Of a stretch of 64,000 nucleotides of DNA, positions 55,736 through 63,523 are shown one piece after another. The number at the start of each line of letters is the position of its first letter. The first letter of the stretch is position 1. The position numbers and the translations under genes are program-made. This DNA comes from Natronincola ferrireducens (lineage in GTDB: Bacteria; Bacillota; Clostridia; Peptostreptococcales; Natronincolaceae): positions 1-64,000 of the forward strand of contig NZ_FNFP01000003.1 of NCBI RefSeq assembly GCF_900100845.1, given 5' to 3'. Below the pieces are notes generated by a model. It made no database searches. It was not told where the DNA came from and worked only from the letters and a program-made list of their open reading frames with translations.

Positions 55736-55762
55736 AAACAGGGGATAAACCTCTGTTTTTTT
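55736..55762 (+). terminator. terminator after mnmA
   Basis: AAACAGGGG (55736-55744) pairs with CCTCTGTTT (55750-55758, with one G-T), followed by TTTT. Confidence 0.8.
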
Positions 55763-55890
55763 GTCCAATTATTTAATATATGCAAAATAAAAAGAATTTA
55801 TGACAAGAAAAACACCAAAATCTTGTTAGTAGAATACAATGTTATTACAGGAAATTCCTTGTGAATTTTTAAATAAGGAGGAGATTTTAT

Positions 55891-56088
55891 ATGATGCATA
55901 CACCCTATTATGGTATATATCCTATACCTTTTATGCCAATGTATGTTATGCTAGCCCACGCTTATGTACCCTATCAAACCTATATGATGGAATATCCCCT
56001 GACGGAAGCCTTGATAAAGGGTACCCTGTTCCCAGAACTATATCAGCCCTATGTACCAAAAGAAAAACTATGGGGGGATGAAAAATGA
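55891..56088 (+). CDS. cotJA: spore coat-associated protein CotJA
   Basis: A 65-residue protein rich in Tyr, Met and Pro (MMHTPYYGIYPIPFMPMYVM; AHAYVPYQTY) with the LTEALIKGTLFPELYQPY core that defines CotJA. It is made in the mother cell and placed in the inner spore coat with CotJC. AAGGAGG lies nine bases before ATG. It overlaps cotJB by four bases (ATGA), so the three genes form one unit. A sigma-E-like -10 (ATACAAT, about 55833-55839) lies upstream but its -35 is unclear. Confidence 0.93.
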   Translation: MMHTPYYGIYPIPFMPMYVMLAHAYVPYQTYMMEYPLTEALIKGTLFPELYQPYVPKEKLWGDEK

Positions 56089-56342
56089 TGCATGAAAGAA
56101 TAGCATTGATGAAGCGGATACAGGAAGTAGAATTTGCAGCCACAGATTTACAGCTATATTTAGATACCCATCCACAGGATCAAAGGGCGTTGATGCAATT
56201 TAATCAATATGCAGCAGAATTGATGATGTTAAAACAGCAGTATGAATTGGCCTATGGACCCTTATTGAATTTTGGATTTTCACAAAGCCAATACCCTTGG
56301 AGATGGATAGAAACCCCTTGGCCATGGGAAGAAGAATTTTAG
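56085..56342 (+). CDS. cotJB: spore coat protein CotJB
   Basis: An 85-residue CotJB protein: ALMKRIQEVEFAATDLQLYL, then DTHPQDQRALMQFNQY and a Trp/Pro-rich end (YPWRWIETPWPWEEEF). In spore-formers it is needed with CotJA for assembly of CotJC in the coat. The start codon overlaps the cotJA stop, with GGGGG upstream. Mother-cell expression is inferred from the family. Confidence 0.94.
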   Translation: MMHERIALMKRIQEVEFAATDLQLYLDTHPQDQRALMQFNQYAAELMMLKQQYELAYGPLLNFGFSQSQYPWRWIETPWPWEEEF

Positions 56343-56362
56343 GAGCATAAGGAGGAAGGTAT

Positions 56363-56938
56363 ATGTGGATTTATGAAAAAAAATTACAATACCCTGTAAA
56401 GGTTACCTGTGGACCCAACCCTAAGTTGGCACAATATTTATTTACACAATATGGAGGACCAGATGGGGAATTATCTGCAGCATTAAGATATTTAAACCAA
56501 AGATATACAATTCCAACAAGAGAAGCAAAAGGATTACTAACAGATATAGGTACAGAAGAGCTAGCCCATGTAGAAGTAATTACTACCCTAATTTATCAAT
56601 TGACGAAGGACGCGAAACCTGAAGATTTTAAAGCAGCGGATATGGGTTCCTTCTATGCAATTCGAGATGGCGCTTTATTTTATTCGGATTCTAATGGAGT
56701 TCCATGGACAGCAACCTACATTCAAGCCCACGGAGATCCTATAACAGATCTTCATGAGGATATGGCAGCAGAACAAAAAGCTAGAGCTGTTTATGAGCAT
56801 TTACTAGAGCTTACTGATGACCCGGGTGTCAAAGATACATTAAGATTTTTAAGGGAAAGAGAGGTTGTACACTACCAAAGATTTGGTGAAGCCTTGAGAA
56901 TTGTTCAGGAATATATGCAGACGAAAAAAGTTTATTAA
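56363..56938 (+). CDS. cotJC: spore coat protein CotJC, manganese-catalase family
   Basis: A 191-residue ferritin-like protein of the Mn-catalase family. Metal ligands are present: GELSAALRYLNQRY (Glu), TEELAHVEVITTLI (Glu and His), DMAAEQKARAVYEHL and EREVVHYQRFGEAL (Glu, His). In spore coats it may detoxify peroxide or act structurally; clostridial relatives have catalase activity. AAGGAGGAAGG precedes ATG. It is the last gene of cotJABC and ends at a terminator. Confidence 0.95.
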   Translation: MWIYEKKLQYPVKVTCGPNPKLAQYLFTQYGGPDGELSAALRYLNQRYTIPTREAKGLLTDIGTEELAHVEVITTLIYQLTKDAKPEDFKAADMGSFYAIRDGALFYSDSNGVPWTATYIQAHGDPITDLHEDMAAEQKARAVYEHLLELTDDPGVKDTLRFLREREVVHYQRFGEALRIVQEYMQTKKVY

Positions 56939-56939
56939 A

Positions 56940-56966
56940 GGTCAGGGATTTTCCTGATCTTTTTTA
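56940..56966 (+). terminator. terminator after cotJC
   Basis: GGTCAGG (56940-56946) pairs with CCTGATC (56953-56959), followed by TTTTTT. Confidence 0.85.
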
Positions 56967-57263
56967 AAGCACACTATTATAAGCAAGTATTAAGGTAAAT
57001 GATGAAGGAGGACTTCACACATAAAAAACGTATCAAATATTTATTTTTTGCTGTTAAATATTTGATGCTAACCTACACAAATTACACTTATTTTAAAGTG
57101 CAATATATGATAAAATTAAAATCAAGCAATTAAAAAACAATCAAATTATAAAAAGAGTGGTAGGAAGGATTATTATTTTAAAATTCTAAATGAAGGTAAA
57201 TTTGCACCTAAAAAACAGTATAGTATCTTAACCTATGAAAAATGTAGAAGGGAGTAAGTACAC
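56967..57263. other. nagB upstream region with a long hairpin
   Basis: No gene. ATCAAATATTTA (57032-57043) and TAAATATTTGAT (57055-57066) form a perfect 12-bp inverted repeat with an 11-base loop. It has no T tract, so it is more like an operator or leader stem than a terminator. An AAGGAGG at 57004-57010 has no start codon behind it. Confidence 0.4.
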
Positions 57264-57989
57264 ATGAAAATAATAGTTGTAAACGACTATGAAGAAATGA
57301 GTAGGAAAGCAGCCAATATTGTAGCCAGTCAAATTATTTTAAAACCTAACAGTGTTTTAGGGTTAGCTACAGGAGATACCCCTTTAGGTATGTATAAGAA
57401 TCTGACACGGTTTTATCAAGAAGGAGATGTAGATTTTACTGATGTAAAGACCTTTAACTTAGATGAATACTATGGGCTAGACAAATCAAATCCACAAAGT
57501 TATTATTTTTATATGATGGAGAATTTCTTTAAACACATTAATATTCAGCAGCAAAACATACATCTTCCCAATGGGATGGCAGAAAATATTGAAAAAGAGT
57601 GTGTTCAATATGAAAAAAACATTGAATTAGCTGGTGGAATTGATTTACAGATATTAGGGATAGGAGGAAATGGTCATATAGGTTTTAATGAACCTGACTT
57701 AAAATTTGAAGCAATCACTCATCTAGTAGAGTTAGACGAAAATACTGTTAAGGCCAATTCAAGGTTTTTTAAGTCCCTAGATGAAGTGCCTACTAAGGCA
57801 ATTAGTATGGGAATTAAAACAATAATGGGGGCAAGAAATATTCTTTTACTTGCCAGTGGTAGAACAAAGGCAGAAATTATATATAAAGCAATTAAAGGTA
57901 AAATCACCTCTGAAGTACCAGCATCTATTTTACAGCTACACCCTCAAATAACATTTATCATAGATAAAGAGGCAGCATCGTATCTGTAA
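57264..57989 (+). CDS. nagB: glucosamine-6-phosphate deaminase
   Basis: A 241-residue enzyme converting glucosamine-6-phosphate to fructose-6-phosphate and ammonia. The start (MKIIVVNDYEEMSRKAANIV), GLATGDTPLGMYKNL, FNLDEYYGLD, GIGGNGHIGFNEPD with the catalytic Asp/His and ILLLASGRTKAE are typical. It is slightly shorter than E. coli NagB, as in most Firmicutes, which lack the allosteric C-terminal tail. AGAAGGGAG lies about nine bases upstream. No nagA is adjacent. Confidence 0.95.
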   Translation: MKIIVVNDYEEMSRKAANIVASQIILKPNSVLGLATGDTPLGMYKNLTRFYQEGDVDFTDVKTFNLDEYYGLDKSNPQSYYFYMMENFFKHINIQQQNIHLPNGMAENIEKECVQYEKNIELAGGIDLQILGIGGNGHIGFNEPDLKFEAITHLVELDENTVKANSRFFKSLDEVPTKAISMGIKTIMGARNILLLASGRTKAEIIYKAIKGKITSEVPASILQLHPQITFIIDKEAASYL

Positions 57990-58527
57990 TACTGTAAAAT
58001 TTACTTCCCTTAGTATGTCATTAATTAAAACCGTTTAAGCTATATTGACGAAATATTATTGAAGAATCAACAATGGCTCACTATTTTAAAAATGACAATG
58101 GTATAAATTTTAAATTATAATATAAATGATTTTATGTAAAGGAGAATCCATTTTGCCCTAAAGGATTCTCCTTTTTATTATAGGAAATACAGAGTATGGA
58201 AAGTTATTCTTAAAACCTGAAGATTCCCTCAAGGAAATTACAGTGATTTAATGAATAGAATATAAGGGAAAAAATTTCTTTAGACATTTGAAATAGGAAT
58301 AAGTTCTTATATATGTTTTAATATAAATTAGAGTTAATGACAGAAACCTATTAACTTAGAAGGAAGTTCAATACTTTAAGTTTTCAAGTATAGATAGGCC
58401 AGATAGATGCAATAATGAAGAAAGCAACCCTGATTTTGTCATAGTAGGAAGAAACTAATTGGATAGATGTTAGATTTTATATAATACTAATAATTAAGAT
58501 ACAAGATAAGATGGGAAGGTGAAGCAC
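57990..58527. other. intergenic with an isolated terminator
   Basis: No reading frame is recognised. The only clear feature is the hairpin at 58138-58176. The rest is AT-rich, with many stops, and could hide a small RNA ending at that hairpin; the TATAAT-like run near 58117 would fit a promoter only if the RNA were very short. Confidence 0.35.
58138..58176 (+). terminator. strong terminator 150 bases after nagB
   Basis: AAAGGAGAATCC (58138-58149) pairs perfectly with GGATTCTCCTTT (58163-58174), followed by TT. Confidence 0.8.
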
Positions 58528-59235
58528 ATGGTTACAAGATTATTTGTTATAGCAGTTACACCTAGTATTGCAATTGCTATAGCTTTATATTTAGCAGATC
58601 GATATGATAGAGAGCCCTTACACTTACTTCTTAAAGTATTTATACTGGGAGCATTGTCGGTAATTCCAGTTCTAATTGTTCAAAGAATACTTTTGACCAT
58701 CAACATATTTACTGGATTATTGGGAGCAGCCTTCACGGCCTTTATTATAGCTGGATTAACAGAGGAATATTTTAAAAGGGCCGTTGTTCTATACACTGCC
58801 TATCGAAGTAAACACTTTAACGAAAAATTAGATGGGATTATATACTGTAGCTTTTCTGCATTGGGATTCGCCACAGTTGAAAATATTATGTATGTAGTAT
58901 TTCGATTTAGCACCAACTATTATGTAGGAATTATGAGGGGTATTCTCTCTGTACCAGCCCATGTGTTATTTGCAGTAACAATGGGGTATTATTTATCACT
59001 AGCAAAATATACGGAAGAAGAAGAATTAAAAAGAAAATATTTTTCTAGGTCCCTTTTAACTCCAATGGCATTTCATGGAGTTTTCAACTTTATTTTGATG
59101 GCACAAATCCCTATTTTAATGGTTTTATTTATTCCCTACGTCATTTATCTATGGCGTCTTAACCTAATACGATTAAACAAATATACAAAACATAGTCATG
59201 ATCAATTTAATAGAATTATAGATGATAAGGAATAA
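58528..59235 (+). CDS. PrsW-family intramembrane metalloprotease
   Basis: A 235-residue membrane protein with about seven helices. The PrsW/CPBP-like motifs are EEYFKR (about 90), FATVENIMYV (about 125), VPAHVLFAVTMGYYL and MAFHGVFNFIL, giving the paired Glu and two His expected of the metal site. In Bacillus, PrsW cuts the anti-sigma factor RsiW; in clostridia it helps release sigma-V or sigma-W-like factors. The ECF/anti-sigma pair at 50921 is a possible but unproven partner. The start at 58528 follows GGGAAGGTG; the GTG at 58519 lies inside it. Confidence 0.9.
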   Translation: MVTRLFVIAVTPSIAIAIALYLADRYDREPLHLLLKVFILGALSVIPVLIVQRILLTINIFTGLLGAAFTAFIIAGLTEEYFKRAVVLYTAYRSKHFNEKLDGIIYCSFSALGFATVENIMYVVFRFSTNYYVGIMRGILSVPAHVLFAVTMGYYLSLAKYTEEEELKRKYFSRSLLTPMAFHGVFNFILMAQIPILMVLFIPYVIYLWRLNLIRLNKYTKHSHDQFNRIIDDKE

Positions 59236-59240
59236 AAAAA

Positions 59241-59261
59241 GAAAAGCGAAGTTCGCTTCTC
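59241..59261 (-). terminator. terminator of the MltG-fragment gene
   Basis: AAGCG/CGCTT around AAGTT, with seven A residues at 59234-59240 that become a T tract on the minus strand. It lies between convergent genes. Confidence 0.65.
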
Positions 59262-59746
59262 TATCTGTTTCCTGTTATAATATTTATTATTTTGGTTGTT
59301 GTTGCATTAGATGGTATATCAAAGGTTCCAGACTTTAATCTAGCAGTTAAACCCAAATCTTCAGCTGTTTTAATAAAGTCATTGGTGTCTTCAATTAATC
59401 CATTTTCCTGAAGTATTTTTGCGACGCCAGAACCGGTTGTACCACTAGGAATGGTAATTTTTTTAGTGCTAACTACTGTAACCTCTATAACTTCCTCTTC
59501 CTCCTCATCTTCCTCCAGAGAAGAATCTTCTTCTACTGGGGAACCGTCAGAATTTTCTTCATTTGTTTCACCTTTTTCATTAGACGGTTCTTCTAATTGA
59601 GATTCAATATCCATAGCTATAACCCTGCTGTCACTATCAAACCAATTCCCTAAGTTCCAAGCCACTACGCCCATCATCAGGAGGCCGATAAATAAAGCAA
59701 TAAAAACATCACTGAAATCATGAAGTATATCTTTAATTTTTTCCAT
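59261..59746 (-). CDS. membrane-anchored MltG (YceG) LysM-like fragment protein
   Basis: A 161-residue protein with one helix near the start (VFIALFIGLLMMGVVAWNL). A very acidic linker (EEPSNEKGETNEE, SLEEDEEEEE) leads to a small domain like the LysM-like part of MltG (ITIPSGTTGSGVAKILQENG, LKSGTFDIPSNAT). The catalytic transglycosylase domain of MltG is absent. It might bind glycan or act as a partner for wall enzymes; such short forms recur in clostridia. It is convergent with the PrsW gene. Confidence 0.78.
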   Translation of the reverse strand: MEKIKDILHDFSDVFIALFIGLLMMGVVAWNLGNWFDSDSRVIAMDIESQLEEPSNEKGETNEENSDGSPVEEDSSLEEDEEEEEVIEVTVVSTKKITIPSGTTGSGVAKILQENGLIEDTNDFIKTAEDLGLTARLKSGTFDIPSNATTTKIINIITGNR

Positions 59747-59979
59747 TTGTTTACCACCCTTTTACTTAATCATTATATATCTAAGGATATCACAATTTCG
59801 GTAGGGTTTTCAATAAAAGGATGCATGTAAATATTAACACAAATTTTTTAGAGTATTTATCTTTTGGTGTATTACTTTTATTGTATAAAGAAAACCACCT
59901 GCTATGCGGGTGGTTCTAAAGAGCTTTCAGCGGTGAGTAGAAAAAAGAAAACCTCCTGTTGTAAAATAAAGTTAGGTCT
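59747..59979. other. intergenic with a short inverted repeat
   Basis: No gene. AACCACCTGCTATGCGGGTGGTT (59893-59915) is a compact hairpin of terminator-like strength (AACCACC and GGTGGTT with inner CGC), oriented either way. Confidence 0.4.
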
Positions 59980-60108
59980 GACCAACCAAAATTAAATTAC
60001 AAATATGGAAACAGACATTTTAGGTGCAAAGGATATTATGTTGATACAGTAGGGCGAAATAAAAAGGCAATAGCAGAATACATAAAAAATCAACAATCTG
60101 GGTTAATG
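59980..60108 (+). pseudogene. IS200/IS605 TnpA relic (C-terminal piece)
   Basis: Frame 1 reads KYGNRHFRCKGYYVDTVGRN followed by KKAIAEYIKNQQ, the C-terminal part of an HUH transposase of the IS200/IS605 type. The N-terminal catalytic part (HUH and Tyr) is missing. It runs in frame, without a stop, into IS66 sequence at about 60109. Confidence 0.75.
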
Positions 60109-60432
60109 GTATACTTGGAGGATGGTAATTGTGAAACATCCAATAACCTACAAGAAAACAGTATACGGCCATTTACTGTTGGAAGAAAAAATTAGTTATT
60201 TACAGGAAATCCAAAAGCAGCAACAGCCAATGCAATGGTATATAGTCTAGTTGAAACAGCAAAAGCTAACGGCCTAAATCCATATAAATATTTACAACTT
60301 CTACTTACTACTCTTCCTAAAATGCCATTTCAAAAAGATAAGGCACTACTAGATAATCTGCTTCCATGGGACCCAAAGGTCCAGGAAATATGCAAAACAA
60401 GATATAAAATCCTTGAAAATATCAATCTTACT
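60109..60432 (+). pseudogene. IS66 transposase relic (C-terminal piece)
   Basis: VYLEDGNCETSNNLQENSIR, then PFTVGRKN, is the C-terminal part of an IS66 TnpC transposase (usual form: LEDGRLEISNNRAENAIRPF). The conserved Trp that follows RKN is a TAG stop here (60193-60195), and the frame continues LFTGNPKAATANAMVYSLVE, then TAKANGLNPYKYLQLLL and LLPWDPKVQEICK. Only about 100 codons remain of over 500. Confidence 0.85.
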
Positions 60433-60460
60433 ATGATATCAAGGACTTTTTTATTTTTTG
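60411..60460 (+). terminator. hairpin at the end of the IS66 relic
   Basis: CCTTGA (60411-60416) and TCAAGG (60439-60444) with an inner ATATCA/TGATAT pairing, followed by ACTTTTTTATTTTTTG. Confidence 0.6.
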
Positions 60461-60494
60461 AAGTTTTTGTTTGGAAAATTATAAAAATATTAAT

Positions 60495-60510
60495 ATTACA
60501 AGAATGTAAT
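60495..60510 (+). promoter_or_regulatory. predicted BceR-type operator
   Basis: ATTACA-AGAA-TGTAAT matches the TNACA-N4-TGTAA consensus of BceR-like regulators and is itself a perfect 6-bp inverted repeat. It lies about 20 bases upstream of the -35 of the ABC genes, the usual activator position. Confidence 0.7.
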
Positions 60511-60530
60511 GTTAGTGTAACGTGAATCAA

Positions 60531-60559
60531 TTTCAAAGAATTTATCGAAACTATATAAT
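60531..60559 (+). promoter_or_regulatory. bceAB promoter
   Basis: A poor -35 (TTTCAA, 60531-60536) and a consensus -10 (TATAAT, 60554-60559) lie 17 bases apart, as expected for an activator-dependent promoter. Confidence 0.6.
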
Positions 60560-60652
60560 AAGTTCATAAGATTCAAAGAAACAATTTTTAAAAATTTGAC
60601 TTAAAAAGGATAGGATTTATAAATATTATAAAGGAAAAGGAGAAATTTAAAA

Positions 60653-61420
60653 GTGAAAAACATATTAAATGTGGAGAAGATAGAAAAGTATTATGGTAAT
60701 AAGGATAATGTAACTAAGGCTATTGATAACATAAGTTTTAGAGTAGATGAAGGTGAATTTGTTGGGATAATGGGACCCTCAGGTAGTGGAAAAACTACTT
60801 TGCTTAACTGTATATCAACAATTGATAATGTTACTACTGGCAAGATAACAATAAATGATAAGGATATTACAAGATTAAAGGCAAAAAACCTAGATAAGTT
60901 CAGACAAAATGAATTAGGGTTTATATTTCAAGACTTTAATCTTTTAGATACCTTAACAGCATATGAAAATATAGCTTTAGCTTTAACTATAAAGGGTGAG
61001 AAAAGCTCAGAAATTGACGGTAAAATAAAGTCTGTAGCTAAATATTTAGAAATAGAACAAGTATTAAATCAATATCCGTATCAAATGTCTGGTGGACAAA
61101 AGCAAAGAGTAGCATCAGCAAGAGCCATAGTAACAGAGCCATCCTTAATCTTAGCTGATGAACCAACTGGAGCTTTAGATTCTAAATCATCTAGGCTATT
61201 ACTTGAAAGATTTGAAAGCTTAAATAAAGATTTAAATGCTACAATACTAATGGTTACACATGATGCCTTTACAGCAAGCTATGCTCACAGAATATTATTT
61301 ATTAAAGATGGCCAGATATTTACAGAAATTATTAGAGGTAAGGATACAAGGAAAGAGTTTTTTAACAAAATTATTGAAGTTATAACTCTTCTTGGAGGTG
61401 ATGACAACAATGTATTCTAA
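60653..61420 (+). CDS. BceA-type ABC transporter ATPase
   Basis: A 255-residue ATPase of the peptide-antibiotic resistance (Bce/MacB-like) group. Walker A GPSGSGKTTLL, Q-loop FIFQDFNLLD, signature MSGGQKQRVASARA, Walker B LILADEPTGALD and the switch VTHD are all intact. It begins at GTG behind AAGGAG. It overlaps the permease gene by about ten bases. Its sequence is more AT-rich than most of the window and uses many ATA and TTA codons, and it follows IS relics, which suggests arrival by transfer (inference). Confidence 0.93.
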   Translation: MKNILNVEKIEKYYGNKDNVTKAIDNISFRVDEGEFVGIMGPSGSGKTTLLNCISTIDNVTTGKITINDKDITRLKAKNLDKFRQNELGFIFQDFNLLDTLTAYENIALALTIKGEKSSEIDGKIKSVAKYLEIEQVLNQYPYQMSGGQKQRVASARAIVTEPSLILADEPTGALDSKSSRLLLERFESLNKDLNATILMVTHDAFTASYAHRILFIKDGQIFTEIIRGKDTRKEFFNKIIEVITLLGGDDNNVF

Positions 61421-63425
61421 GATTGCAGTAGGAAATGTAAAAAAGAGCTTTAAGGATTATGCAATATATTTTTTAACACTTACATTAGCAGTATGTATAT
61501 TCTATAGCTTTAACTCAATAGAATCTCAAAGTGCTATAATTGAAATGCAAAAATCAGGTAAACAATATACAAATATGTTAATTGATATTTTAGGTTATGT
61601 ATCTGTATTTGTATCTGTAATACTAGGTAGTTTAATATTATATGCAAATAACTTTTTAATTAAAAAGCGCAAGAAAGAACTAGGAATTTATATGACCTTA
61701 GGAATGGGTAAGTCTAAGATTTCAAGAATATTAGTAACAGAGACAATTTTAGTAGGGGTTATATCATTAGTTAGTGGATTGTTAATAGGAATTGTAGTAT
61801 CACAAGGTCTTTCAGTACTTACTTCAAAGCTATTTGAAGTTGGTATGAGTGAATATAGCTTTATAATTTCAACAGCAGCTATGGGAAAGACAATATTTTA
61901 TTTTGGAATAATGTTTTTACTTGTTATAGTATTCAATACTTTTGTTATTTCAAAATATAAAATAATAGATTTATTGATAGCTGGTAGAAAAAATGAAGAT
62001 ATAAAATTTAAAAATCCAATAGTGTACTTAATAGGATTTTTATTGTGTGTAGTATCCCTTACAGTAGCATATAAATTAATATTAGAAGTAGGATTAGATG
62101 TAAGTAATAGTAAATTTTTAATTTCAATAATATTAGGTATAATTGGAACTATATTATTTTTCTTTAGTTTAGCAGGCTTTATATTATTTATAACAAAAAG
62201 AAATAAAAAAATATACTTTAAAGATTTAAATATATTTATAGTAAAACAGCTAAACAGTAAGGTAAATACAAACTTTTTATCTATGTCAATAATATGCTTA
62301 ATGCTATTTTTTACAATTGGAATATTATCTACGGGTATAAGTTTTAAAAGTAGTCTTGAGGCAGGTTTAGAACAAGCCACACCTTTTGATGCTAGTGCAA
62401 GGAATATTGTATTTGGAGATGAAAAAGCAATTAGTATACTTGAAAGCTTAAACAATATTGGATTTAAATTTGATAATAACGAAAAATATACAGAGTATGC
62501 CATATACAAATCTGAACAAACACCTTTGGACATGTTCGGAAATGGTCTTAGCGAAAAAAGCAAGTCTGAGCTAAGAAAGCTACGCTATAATGTGGATATA
62601 GTAAAATTATCAGAGTATAATGATATATTAAATATACAGAACAAAAAAAATGTAATTTTGAGAGACGATGAAGCATTGTTATTAGGCAATATAGGTAAAG
62701 TTGAACCTATTTTAAAGGAATTTTTAAATAAAAATAATAGTGTTAAACTTGGAGAAAAAGAGCTTGTAATTAAAAATAAAGAGTTAATAACAGATAATCT
62801 CTCTACAGATACATTTACTAGTGTTTTTCCAACATTAGTGGTTAATGATAAGTTAGTAAATGATTATAATGCTACAGAGTATGTTTTAAATATAAATTAT
62901 TCAGATAATAATAAAGAGCAGAGTGAAGAAAAGTATTATAAATTATTTGAAGATTTCAGAGATGGTAAAATTAATTTAGAAAATATTGGATTTGTTAATG
63001 GATATACAAAAATTGATATTTACAATCAAAATAAAGGTCTAACAACAACAATACTATTCGTTGGAATATATTTAGGGTTAGTTTTCTTAATTACTAGCAT
63101 GGCAGTACTTTCACTTCAACAATTGTCAGAAGCTAGTGATAGTATTGATAGATATAAAGCTATTAAAAAAATTGGTGCTAGCGAAGATATGATAAAGAAA
63201 ACAATCTTTACTCAGACTTTAGTATACTTCTCATTGCCAATTTTATTAGCATTAGTACATTCTATCGTTGGAATAAAGGTAGCAAATGATTTTATATCAA
63301 TGTTTAATGAAGCTAACATAGTTACCAGTTCAATAATTACATCATTAATATTAGTACTAATTTATGGTGGTTACTTTGTTGCAACATATTCAGGGTATAA
63401 AAACATAGTTAAAAATAATATCTAG
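61410..63425 (+). CDS. BceB-type FtsX-fold permease
   Basis: A 671-residue membrane protein with ten predicted helices and, between TM7 and TM8, an extracellular domain of over 200 residues. This is the layout of BceB, which senses bacitracin or lantibiotic-like peptides and signals to a partner kinase. It starts MYSKIAVGNVKKSFKDYAIYF, a family start. LGIYMTLGMGKSKISRIL and RYKAIKKIGASEDMIKKTIF are the coupling helices. The start at 61410 lies nine bases after GGAGGTG; the ATG at 61401 directly abuts that site. A terminator follows. Confidence 0.92.
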   Translation: MYSKIAVGNVKKSFKDYAIYFLTLTLAVCIFYSFNSIESQSAIIEMQKSGKQYTNMLIDILGYVSVFVSVILGSLILYANNFLIKKRKKELGIYMTLGMGKSKISRILVTETILVGVISLVSGLLIGIVVSQGLSVLTSKLFEVGMSEYSFIISTAAMGKTIFYFGIMFLLVIVFNTFVISKYKIIDLLIAGRKNEDIKFKNPIVYLIGFLLCVVSLTVAYKLILEVGLDVSNSKFLISIILGIIGTILFFFSLAGFILFITKRNKKIYFKDLNIFIVKQLNSKVNTNFLSMSIICLMLFFTIGILSTGISFKSSLEAGLEQATPFDASARNIVFGDEKAISILESLNNIGFKFDNNEKYTEYAIYKSEQTPLDMFGNGLSEKSKSELRKLRYNVDIVKLSEYNDILNIQNKKNVILRDDEALLLGNIGKVEPILKEFLNKNNSVKLGEKELVIKNKELITDNLSTDTFTSVFPTLVVNDKLVNDYNATEYVLNINYSDNNKEQSEEKYYKLFEDFRDGKINLENIGFVNGYTKIDIYNQNKGLTTTILFVGIYLGLVFLITSMAVLSLQQLSEASDSIDRYKAIKKIGASEDMIKKTIFTQTLVYFSLPILLALVHSIVGIKVANDFISMFNEANIVTSSIITSLILVLIYGGYFVATYSGYKNIVKNNI

Positions 63426-63434
63426 CTTTAATAA

Positions 63435-63482
63435 TGTAGTTACAGTAAAATTAATATTTATTACTGTAACTACATTTCTTTT
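63435..63482 (+). terminator. strong terminator after the permease gene
   Basis: TGTAGTTACAGTAA (63435-63448) pairs perfectly with 63461-63474, followed by TTTCTTTTT. Confidence 0.9.
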
Positions 63483-63523
63483 TATTAAACTTAGGGTAAT
63501 ATAATAAGGGAGGGAAGATTTGT

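Noticed and set aside
61898-62563. Long open frame on the minus strand inside the permease gene
   Set aside because: It mirrors the strongly supported permease frame; its composition is that of an antisense shadow and it has no start signals.
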